A model generated the notes under the pieces. The model saw only the letters and a list, made by a program, of their open reading frames with translations. It searched no databases and was not told where the DNA came from. A DNA stretch of 64,000 nt from Mugil cephalus (lineage: Eukaryota > Chordata > Actinopteri > Mugiliformes > Mugilidae): the NCBI RefSeq assembly GCF_022458985.1, contig NC_061772.1:28765501-28829500 (forward strand). The letters are read 5' to 3'. This document shows positions 11,901 to 21,535 of the stretch, in pieces; position 1 is the first letter of the stretch, and each line of letters starts with the position of its first letter. A program made the translations under genes and the position numbers.

Positions 11901-13556
11901 CAGCTCCGAGAATTACAGGACCTGGTGAGTCACGGAGAAGTTTGCTTGTTTAATGTATAAGGTTCAGTGAAGCATGGCTCCACCCCTCTGAATGATAGCC
12001 ACTTTATTAGGAGCACCTGTTCAATTGCTTGTTAATACAAATAGCTAATCAGCCAATCACATGGCTGCAGTTTATTCATGCAGATGTGATCAAGACAACT
12101 TAACTGAATTTCAGAATTTAAATAAAGGGAAAAAACAAACACACACGTCCTAGATTTGTTGAATATTCTTCCTCCTCTGTTTTTTGTGCAGAGGCTGATC
12201 GAGGAGGAGAACATGCTGGCTCCGTCCCTCCAGCAGTTCTCTTTGCGAACAGAGATGCTGCCGTCTTACATCCCCGTCCGAGTGGCAGAGAAGATCCTGT
12301 TTGTGGGAGAATCCGTCCAGATGTTTGAGAACCACAACCACAGCCCGTCCAGAGCCGGTACTGTTCTGTTCTGTTAGATCTGCATTAACATCCATCCTGG
12401 GTTTTACAAGCTATAAAACCTGTATTTCTAGTTTAAAACATACAAATAATACACATCCTCAATCCATCCTGGACGTGTTCACATCTGTCCTTAAACCCGG
12501 ACACTCATGGTGAGATTTCCCGGGACGGGGTTAATGTAAGAGTCCGATCAGGGGTTTGAGTAAAGTCTTTCAGTGGCATCTTTTTATACCGTTGTTTCCT
12601 TTATTTCAGGCTCCATCCTGAAACACCAGGAGGACCTGTTTGCTGCAGAGCTGCACAGACTCAAGCAGCAGCCTCTTTTCAGCCTGGTGGACTTTGAAAA
12701 TTTGATCGATCGAATCCGGAGCACGGTGGCAGAGGTGAGCTCATACATTTTGCAATCGTGAATACTTTTCTTTTTTTTTTTTAGCCACGTTATAAGATGT
12801 TGCAATAAGTTTAAATCTTTCCCGTATGTCACTGACTTGCAGCACCTCTGGACGCTGATGGTGGAGGAGTCGGATCTGCTGGAGCAGCTCAAGGTTCGGA
12901 CTCACCGTCGCGCTGTAGCTCTGGGTCGTAAACCAAGATGTTGACTTGCTTTTGTTTCCTTCCAGATCATTAAGGACTTCTACCTGTTGGGTCGTGGGGA
13001 GCTCTACCAGGTTTTCATCGACCTGGCGCAGCACATGCTGAAGACGCCTCCCACAGCCGTCACCGAGCACGGTAAAAACACAGACGAGACGAGACGACGC
13101 CGTCGGGTTCAGACGGCGCTTTGACGTTTCTACGTTTTAATACCTTTTAATTCTTGTTCCACAGATGTGAACGTGGCCTTTCAGCAGGCGGCTCACAAGG
13201 TTCTGCTGGACGATGACAACCTCCTGCCTCTGCTGCACCTCACTGTGGACTACCAGGGAAAAGACGGCAAAGGTTTGGACGTCTCCTCATACGCAGGAGC
13301 TTAACTGAGTTGCCAAAACATTAGGTACACTAGAAAAAATATACAAACAATCCTGTGTAAACTAGGGGTGGAAAATATAGTTTTTCTTCTGATACAACAT
13401 TGATTTTAAAAGAAAAAGTCATGTTTTGGGCCGATCGTGAACGACTTCCACCTCCACCACTTTTTCTACACAAGTACAATAAATTGTAAACGGATTATTT
13501 GGAATAATATTGTTTTTTAACTCAATTTATCCAATGAGTTATCACTGTCATCTCTG

Positions 13557-13597
<41 letters not shown>

Positions 13598-16500
13598 CAA
13601 CTTTTATTTTAAGCTGCATTTAACATGTCTCAGTGAACTATATAGAACATTACTTATTACCTATAAATAATAACAACTACAGATTTTTTTCGTTTTAGTG
13701 CAAAGACGAACATGTAAATTAGGAGAAAGTTTACATTTAATAAATTATCTTTCAAAAAAAAAGGAAATGCTTAAGAAAAACTGGTGCAGTTTGGGTACAT
13801 TGCTCTGCTCCGTCTGCTCTGCTAAACCTGGGTCTCAGTGTTCTTATAATAAATTAATTTCATCTTGATAACATTTAATTATTATTATCATTATTATTAT
13901 TATTATTTATAATCTCAGAGCTGTAAAGCTGCAGCGCTAACACGGGGTCGTGCAAACCAGTTTTACTACTAATGTGGGATTATTCTACAATATTTACTCA
14001 TCATCACAGTAAAATAGTCCATCCTTAGTCAATCTACTGCATTAATTCCTTTCTCAGTCAGTAGAAAATGTTTATGAATGAAAAAATAAAAAAAAACACT
14101 GTGATACTGTCAGAACTTTGAAAAATACTCTAATAAATATTAGAACAATAAATATTAAAATCAGACAGATCAGAGCCTTAATGCTGACGTAGGGAACATT
14201 ATTCACCCTGAAAATGTCTCATCGTGTCTGTTTTATGACCCCAGACCCTTCAGGCCCCAGAGACGGAGCCACGCCCCCACAGGACACCTCCCCCCGTGAG
14301 GCCCCGCCCACAGGCTGGGCGGCCCTCGGCCTCATCTACAAGGTCCAGTGGCCTCTGCACATCCTCTTCACGCCGGCCGTGCTGGAGAAGTGCGTCCACC
14401 TCGTTGCCTCTCGCTGCATTAACTCACCTTATAAGTTCTCAATGCTCACCCTCCTCCTCCTCCTCCTCCTCCTCCTCCTCCTCCTCCTCCTCCTCCTCCT
14501 CCTCCTCCAGGTACAACGTTGTGTTCAGGTACCTGCTGAGCGTGCGGCGCGTCCAGTCCCAGCTGCAGCACTGCTGGGCCCTGCAGATGCAGAGGAAGCA
14601 CCTGAAATCCAGCCAGACGGACGCCGTCAAGTGGCGGCTACGCAACCACATGGCCTTTCTGATCGACAACCTGCAGTACTACTTACAGGTAACACAGATG
14701 CAATATGTTTGAACCCTGACACCTTTGTTTCTAGGTTATTTTAGCTGTTTATCGAATCAAATTCAGTTCTGGAGAATCTGATTCACTACTGATAAATCTC
14801 CCTGTGTCTTGTACAGAACTATATCTATGTGAAGAAAATAAACCATAAAAGGTTGAGATATGACTAATAACTGTCCTCATATGGTGACTTTAAGTTCATC
14901 GCAGCTTATTCTGCTTCATTTAAACCTGTTGTCCTCATTAGTCGATGCTTTATTCTGCCGTCTAGTGGTAGGATCAGTACAGCAGTCGGTGTAAAAACAG
15001 CGGATTCATTCGACTAAAGTGGACTAGATGAGAAACATCATTGAATTTTATGGTTGAAACTTGTTTATTTATTAATTTATAGTTTGATAAGATGCACAAA
15101 TTTAACATATTTCATCAACAGCAACGAGCTACAACGTGGCTAATTAGCAAGTTCTTCATTGTTCTGGTTTTGCTCAGACATGTTCAGATATTAAAATAAA
15201 TAGTTTTAAGTACTGTCACACATTGGTGACTTTATTATAAATAATGAAATAATCCCAGTGTTCACATATGAGGACATTGTTGTACTACTTCCTATTCAAA
15301 GATGATGCTTAGTTTTTATACATCTTAGGTCCTATTGATCCCAAATATCGAGCAGAAATTAAAAACACCAAATAAAAGCTCTGTTCTCAGGAGGAATGGC
15401 CACTTAAGGCTTCCGTAGGAGTCATCACAGCCTGGTTTAAAGTATAATATACACTCGGCCGCCAGTTCATTATTCTGGTATTCACCATTAGTTTCAGATA
15501 TTTGAATTCAGCCGTGTTTTACTGGTGGAGGCTGTGGTTTTTAAAACTATTGAATTGACTTTTTTGACTCGATCCGAGTTTAACAGCAACACAATCTACG
15601 TTAGAACAGTCACGGATGATGATTTACTGCAGGACTCTTATATTATTTACTGGTGTACTTAATATTTTGGGAAGGTAATCATCTTTAAACATCATTTGAT
15701 CCACATTTAATCTACAGAGCCGAGCATCAGTTATTAAATTAAATTTACGTCCTTTCAATGAATCTTAAGAACATTTACCTTCTATTTTTTTTATAGTATC
15801 AGTTTTAATGTTATTTCTAGATTAAAAGCTTCAGATAGAGGGTTAAGAACGTTTGTGGCTTTTCTCTGTTTGTTTAGTACTTATCAAATGAAGTATTTTT
15901 CACATAATCGTTCCACCGTTATAACCTGAGGACCGTCTCTCTCCAGGTGGACGTCCTGGAGTCTCAGTTCTCTCAGCTGCTCCAACAGATCAACTCCACC
16001 AGGGACTTTGAGAGCATCCGTCTGGCCCACGACCACTTCCTCAGCAACCTGCTCGCCCAGTCCTTCATCCTCCTGAAGCCGGTGCGATGCCGCGAAGCCA
16101 AAAACCCGTCGAGTTGATCCCGGTAAAAGGCCCTAACGAGCTCCTCCTCCTTTTTTTTCAGGTTTTCCACTGTCTCAACGAGATCCTCGAGCTGTGTCAC
16201 AACTTCTGCTCGCTGGTCAGTCAGAGCGTCACGTCGCTGGATGAGAGAGGAAACGCTCAACTCGACATCCTCGTCAAGGTACCATCGTTTAGAAACATCT
16301 CCACATTCGTCCCCAGACAGCACTTCAGATCTGATCTCAGTTTTCTGCTCTTAGTGCAAATAAGATGCATTTCATTTCCTTTGACAACCAAGGAGATAGA
16401 TGACGATGGGGTGAAGGGCCGTCATGGTACCGAGTATTGGTTCCCGTCCCTAATGATCCTGAGCCTCACCTGTAATTGGAGGAATCTGTTTCGTGTTGTG

Positions 16501-16770
16501 TGTAAACGTATCTATCTGTGGCTTTTCCAGGGATTCAGACGTCAGTCGTCCCTGCTCTTCAAGATCCTCTCCAGCGTGAGGAACCACCAGATAAACTCTG
16601 ACCTGGCTCAGCTGTTACTGCGGCTCGACTACAACAAGTACTACACCCAGGCTGGAGGAACCCTGGGCAGGTAGGACGCGTTCGTCCTCCGGGTTTAATC
16701 TCAAAACATTCACCTCACAGGTGTTAAAACGTGTTGATCTGATGATAAAAATGTCTGTTTCAGTGTTTAA
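8959..16770 (+). CDS. tubgcp4: Gamma-tubulin complex component 4 (GCP4)
   Basis: Eighteen coding exons: 8959-9036, 9598-9726, 9892-10014, 10096-10149, 10240-10296, 10706-10785, 11723-11924, 12192-12357, 12610-12734, 12843-12893, 12966-13071, 13165-13272, 14245-14389, 14511-14688, 15947-16081, 16162-16278, 16531-16670 and 16764-16770. All junctions are GT-AG and in phase, giving 666 aa; human GCP4 is 667. GCP4 is a structural subunit of the gamma-tubulin ring complex, which nucleates microtubules at centrosomes. Residues 1 to about 340 form the GRIP1 half (SQDLPFLHPSETSVLNRLC, GLHGIYLRAFCTGLDS, ILAVCHGVMYKQLAAWMLHG); about 350-660 form the GRIP2 gamma-tubulin-binding half (KIIKDFYLLGRGELYQ, NVAFQQAAHKVLLDDDNLLP, LHILFTPAVLEKYNVVFRYL, FILLKPVFHCLNEILELCH). 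Two oddities: residue 19 is Cys where I recall Trp in other vertebrates, and the last exon adds only GSV, not GSFGM. The convergent neighbour is tp53bp1. Confidence 0.97.
10786..11722 (+). other. tubgcp4 intron 6
   Basis: A 937-bp AT-rich intron with no coding signal. Around 11385 it has 'ccagttcattaggtact', a decayed word that also appears near 13318, 16960, 17740 and 43270 and resembles the end of a common teleost DNA transposon ('cactttattaggaacacc'). Confidence 0.5.
11989..12115 (+). mobile_element. DNA transposon fragment in tubgcp4 intron 7
   Basis: The stretch starts 'cactttattaggagcacctg' and continues 'aatcagccaatcacatggct', which matches from memory the end of a very common non-coding teleost DNA transposon. 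It is truncated before the next exon and has no coding capacity. Confidence 0.5.
13273..14244 (+). other. tubgcp4 intron 12 with repeat copy and (GT)n
   Basis: The intron holds one copy (about 13375-13690) of a repeat that also occurs at 18965-19260; the shared word is 'aaaaagtcatgttttg' followed by a 'cgaacgacttcca'-like segment. The copy is interrupted by a perfect (GT)16 microsatellite at 13559-13590. No coding sequence is seen. Confidence 0.6.
13559..13590. repeat. (GT)16 microsatellite
   Basis: Thirty-two bases of uninterrupted GT dinucleotide followed by a short AT run, inside tubgcp4 intron 12. Confidence 0.95.
14450..14508. repeat. (CTC)n microsatellite at a splice acceptor
   Basis: About 19 CTC triplets run directly into the CAG acceptor of tubgcp4 exon 14 (14511). 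The repeat itself is the polypyrimidine tract, so repeat length polymorphism sits on the splice signal. Confidence 0.95.
14689..15946 (+). other. tubgcp4 intron 14
   Basis: This 1258-bp intron is the longest in the gene. It holds a CTCF-like site at 14956-14968 on the minus strand and no coding sequence. The rest is AT-rich unique or decayed repeat sequence. Confidence 0.5.
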
Positions 16771-17394
16771 GAAAAGGAGATCGAGGAGGAAGATTTTTCC
16801 ACTGAACAGAAGAAACTCTATTATTATCTTTAAAAAACACATTTTCTCTCTTTATTCTGGTTCTGGATGAAGTTTAGTTTGTTGAGATCAAGTCTCTGAA
16901 AAACTAATTAAGTCAGGCAACTATTTGTGTTCGTGTTCAGGGGTAGATGAGACACTTGCCATTTTATTAGGTACGCTACTTTAGAATAAATGCATCTTAA
17001 TGTCTGTGAAGTTTCTCAGTCACATTATAGTTTATCCAAAACCTTAATGGTCGCGTAGCAGCTTTTTCAGCTCTTAGAGACTCGTGGGGAGTTGAGGTTT
17101 AAATGGGAAACTCTGGCAGGTAACAAGCAGATCTTTCTGCAGTGGAAAAGCTGCTTGGACGAAACTCTACACGTCCGATTAAGTCTCTGGATGACTGAGA
17201 ACTTCCTCAGACATTTCATTTCCACTCGTGTACGTGATGAACTAGTGGGCGAGATGAGAGACGGCCGAGGATTTCTCTCTCCTCCTGAACTGCAGCTTCA
17301 TACGAGAACCAGACAACTCATTTCAGAACTTCTCCTCTAACCGTGAAGTTGATTTCCAAAAAACGGGTCCTCAATTAAAAAGCCATCCGGGACG

Positions 17395-17541
17395 CGTTAC
17401 CACGGTAACCTGCTGCAGGTAACAAAAAAATAATAAAATAATAATAATAATAAAAACATATTTCTAAAAACTGCTTCAGGAAACTTAAAATTCAGCAGCT
17501 TCTGTGTGCAGAAATAACTGCAGCAGGTTACCATGGCAACG
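17395..17541. repeat. Inverted repeat with two X-box-like motifs
   Basis: Two 24-bp arms (17395-17418 and 17518-17541) are reverse complements with two mismatches, about 100 bp apart. Each arm contains a near-palindromic RFX/X-box-like site: GTTACCACGGTAAC at 17396-17409 and GTTACCATGGCAAC at 17527-17540. In the tubgcp4 transcript the arms could pair into a hairpin; in DNA they could bind RFX proteins. Confidence 0.75.
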
Positions 17542-17942
17542 TGCCCCAGAAAACTCACAAAGTCTTTGGTTGATTGGACATTTTATATACATTTAATTTC
17601 CTTTAAATACATATTAACATGAATCCAACATATTCTAGTAAAGGGATGAGGTATAGCTTAATATTTAATGCAAAATGATGATAGTGATGTATATTTATAA
17701 ATAACTATTTATGAAGCTGCAGGAGGAGGAGGAAATCTCACTCGCCAGTTTATTAGGGACACTAGAGGAAGCTTCCTAATATAAAACTAGAAGCAGAAAC
17801 CTTGATCAGTGCAAACACCACTAGAGTTTAATGGGAAAATGTGTTTTTTTTTTTTGCAGTTTATTCGAGCCGTTCCTTCAACTATAAAAGTCGTTTTGTA
17901 TAAAGTGTAAATACGAGTTGCATGTACTTGTTATGTGTAAGA

Positions 17943-17948
17943 AATAAA
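17943..17948 (+). terminator. tubgcp4: tubgcp4 poly(A) signal
   Basis: Canonical AATAAA on the plus strand about 1.17 kb after the stop codon. The opposing tp53bp1 signal lies only about 40 bp further on. Confidence 0.55.
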
Positions 17949-17982
17949 CCTGAAACCTGTTAAAATGAAACCAGGGTCACAA

Positions 17983-17988
17983 TTTATT
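17983..17988 (-). terminator. tp53bp1: tp53bp1 poly(A) signal
   Basis: TTTATT on the plus strand, that is AATAAA on the minus strand, about 120 bases after the tp53bp1 stop codon. This gives a short 3' UTR that ends against the tubgcp4 3' end. Confidence 0.55.
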
Positions 17989-18104
17989 AGCCCATAAAAA
18001 CAGACAGGATAAAGGGTGTATATACAACGGAGGCATGCAACAGAACCGGACGCTGAACACTTAAAGGTGGTCGAAGGCATTTTTTTTTTTCTCGCACGGC
18101 CGGA

Positions 18105-21100
18105 TTACGAGGACGAGTAGTCGTGGCGATACTGAGGCTTGCTGTGGAAACCCAGGCGCTCGCCGCAGATGACGCTCTGCAGGATCCACTCGGGAGACAC
18201 CAGCGGGACGTCCTGCGACGCCGCGCTCGTCTGCAGCGACGGCGGACAGCTGTGGTCCGTCACCACCACGTCGTACTTGCCGGCGGGAACATCTGCGGAC
18301 GGAGGGAGGAGACGATGAGTCACGTTACACGGAGGTCGGGTCGGTCGGTTCGGTTGTTCGGCGGCTTCTCTACCTGAGCTGTCCTTTTCTCCCTGGATGT
18401 GTCGGACGGAGGAACCTCCACCCATCGTGATCAGCTGGGCCCAGAGCTCCTCCGGCTTCTCGAACACCAGGAGGACCCGCAGGGCTTTGAACGGGCTGCA
18501 CCGGGAATGCCTGAACAACGCAGAGACAACGCAGCAGCTGGAATAACTTCACCTCCAGGAGACGTAAAACAAACCGAGTTCAGCTAAAGACGTCCTCATT
18601 GGTGAGGATGCAGCTTCCCAGTGATTCATCTACATCAATTCATTGTCCATTCGTAGGGACTGATCTGTATCTATTACTGTAGCCAAGCCTGGTTTTTTGT
18701 AGTTTATTTTATTAAAGTCTAAAAATAAACCCAAACCTCGTCCCTGAAGCGTGAGATCAAATATAAATATAAATTCACTGAAACCACAACAACAGACACA
18801 GAACGCTGATTTTAAAAGAAACGTTTCCTGGAGACGGCGTCAAGGAGAAAAACAGGATGTGAAGCATCTTATTCTCCGTCTCAGAAACTCAACCTGTCGT
18901 CTCTAGACGTCAGTTAGTTTATTCATCTCCTTTGAAAACTACTGGATTATTTTCAGCTCTTACTACTAGAGGTCGACCAGTTGACATATCGGGCCGATAT
19001 TTGTGCTTTTTTTACTGGTATCGGCTGATAGGTGGGTCATTCGCCGATATGTATTCAAATATTGATATAAATATCATTTTTGAATTGAAAAAGTCATGTT
19101 TTGAGCCGATCTTGAACGACTTCCACACCTGGATCTGGATTAATGATGTTTTTTTAACTTGAATTTATCCAGTGATTTATCACTTTCATCTGTTGCACAT
19201 ATGTACAACTTGTATTTTCAGCTGTATTCAAAACTTCTCAGTGAACCATGTAGAATATGATATCACAACAATGTATCATGACTCAAGTATCATTTATCAT
19301 CATTTATTACTGGTTCTTTTTGGCCTTTTTGTTGTTGTATTATCACGGTCTTGTTTTATTGCATTTTAATTAAACTTTTAATTTCTCCTGTTTTAAAATC
19401 GAAGACGAGGAAAGGAAGGAAGGGAATGAAAAACTATTATTGTATTATTTGTATTGCACTTCAGTCTTTTGCATGTTTGCAAATTTAAAATAAATAAATA
19501 AAGTTTTAACTTGAAAATTTGAACACTGCAGAAACTTTCATCAGAAGGTACAAGCTTCCCTCCATAGACGACATTAACTTAGAAAGATTTACTGACTTTA
19601 GGATTCTACAAACGAGGAACTTCAGCTGATTTAAGATCAACATGTCGACCCTAATTTAGAAAAGTTACTGTATCTGGTCAGAGTTGAGATTGTCGGCTCA
19701 GTGCGAGCGTCCTCTCACCACTCCACGATGGCGTCGTCCGGCCCGACGCCGGCCGGCAGCAGGTAGTTCCTGTAGTTGAGCAGCTTGTTGTCTTTGCAGC
19801 AGTCGCGCACCCAGATGTGAGACACGCAGGGGACGCCGCTGGCCAAGCACAGCACGTACTTCCTGGTCCTGCAGTGCTGGTCGGCGATGAGGAGGCTCTG
19901 ATACGCGGCCTTGCACTGAGGAGACATCATTCACTGATTCACAGATGAACTTCTGTAATATATTTATACATGTGGCTCCGTCTGAAGGTGCAAACCTGCT
20001 CCTCATTGAAGTCTGGCAGGATGAAGCCTCCACCCGCCTGCAGCTGGGACTCCGTGTACGCTTTGTTGTATGGACCCGTCTGCACGTAATCTGTCAGGAA
20101 CCAATCAAATACTGGGTAAAATATACTGTTTCTGGTATATTCTATATTGTAGTATATGTTATATATATATATGTTTTTGTTTTGTTTACATTCTCCGTCA
20201 CTATACTTTCATTTTTTCACCCTTTTATCCGTGTGTCCTCCTCTAATGATGCTACTAGATAATTAAAGTAAGACAGTAAAGTCATTAAGTAAAACAAAGT
20301 AGGTTAAAGTCATTAAAGTAATAAAGGAAGTAAAGTTTTTAAAGTAAAGTCATTAAAATAAATAATTGAAAGTATTAAATTAATAAATCAATTAAACAAA
20401 GTAAATTCATTAAAGTATAAACTTAAGTAATTAAATTATTTAAAGTCATTAAAATAATAAAGTAAAAACTTAAAGTAATATTAAAGTGAAGTACGTTAGT
20501 ATAAAGTAATATAGAGTTTAAAGTATAAAGTACAAGTACTTGAAGTAAAAAGGTAAATTCATTAAAGTAAATATAAGTATTTAATTTAAGTTATTTAAAG
20601 ATAAAGAAGTTAAAGTAAGTAAACAAAAAGATAAAAGTATAATTTAAAACAAAGTAAATTCATTAAAGTATAAACTTAAGTAATTAAATTATTTAAAGTC
20701 ATTAAAATAATAGAGTAACTGAAGTATTTAAAGTGAAGTCGTTAAAGTAATAAAGTAAAGTAACTGAAGTACTTAAAGTAAGTAAAGTCATTAAAGTAAT
20801 ATAGTAATTTAAGTATTTAAAGTAAAGACATTAAAGTAACAAAGTAAAGTAATTAAATTCATTAAAGTATAAACTTAAGTAATTAAATTATTTAAAGTCA
20901 TTAAAATAATAAAGTATTTAAAGTGAAGTCGTTGAAGTAATAAAGTAAAGTAAGTAAAGTCATTAAAGTAATATATTAATTTAAGTATTTAAAGTAAAGA
21001 CATTAAAGTAACAAAGTAAGTAAAGTAATTAAATAAAGTAAATTCATTAAAGTATAAACTAAAGTAATTAAATTATTTAAAGTCATTAAAATAATAAAGT

Positions 21101-21535
21101 AACTAAAGTATTTAAAGTGAAGTCGTTAAAGTAATATAGTAATTTAAGTATTTAAAGTAAAGACATTAAAGTAACAAAGTAAGTAAAGTAATTTAATAAA
21201 GTAAATTCATTAAAGTATAAACTAAAGTAAGCAAATTATTTATTAAATTAAAGTGGTTAAACTAAAGTGAGTGAATGGTTATTTCCTACGATTAGTCCCC
21301 CCCTCACCCTCCCTCCCTCACCCCCCTCACCCTCCCCCCTCCTCACCCTCCTCGTCGTCGCTGTCCAGCTTGTTGGTGAGCCGGTCGCTCTCGGACGAGC
21401 CCGTCAGCATGAAGGCGAAGCCCATGAAGAGAGACGCGTTCTGGGGCAAAGGACCGTGAGTCTCCCCCACGTCGCTGGTCTGACCCGGGAGATCTGAGCC
21501 GCTACCGGACGTGTTACACGCCCCCAACCTCTGAC
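18105..21535 (-). CDS. tp53bp1: tp53bp1 exons 24-28: tandem BRCT
   Basis: Coding exons 21347-21535, 19996-20090, 19719-19915, 18374-18510 and 18105-18292, the last ending in TAA. They encode residues about 1441-1708. BRCT1 is marked by LFMGFAFMLTG, YNKAYTESQL, LLIADQHCRTRKYVLCLA, GVPCVSHIWVRDC and LLNYRNYLLPAG. BRCT2 is marked by FKALRVLLVFEKPEELW, YDVVVTDHSCP and VSPEWILQSVICGERLGF. In other vertebrates this pair binds p53 and gamma-H2AX. For exon 25, only the acceptor at 20090 keeps the phase; a second AG at 20077-20078 would shift the frame. Exon 24 lies between two blocks of AT-rich repeat. Confidence 0.95.

Larger units (their letters stand above)
16771..17960 (+). other. tubgcp4: Probable tubgcp4 3' UTR
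   Basis: Runs from the stop codon to just past the poly(A) signal AATAAA at 17943-17948, giving a 3' UTR of about 1.2 kb. It contains an inverted repeat with RFX-like motifs (17395-17541) and a plus-strand open stretch at 17092-17340 with no recognised similarity. Confidence 0.5.
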
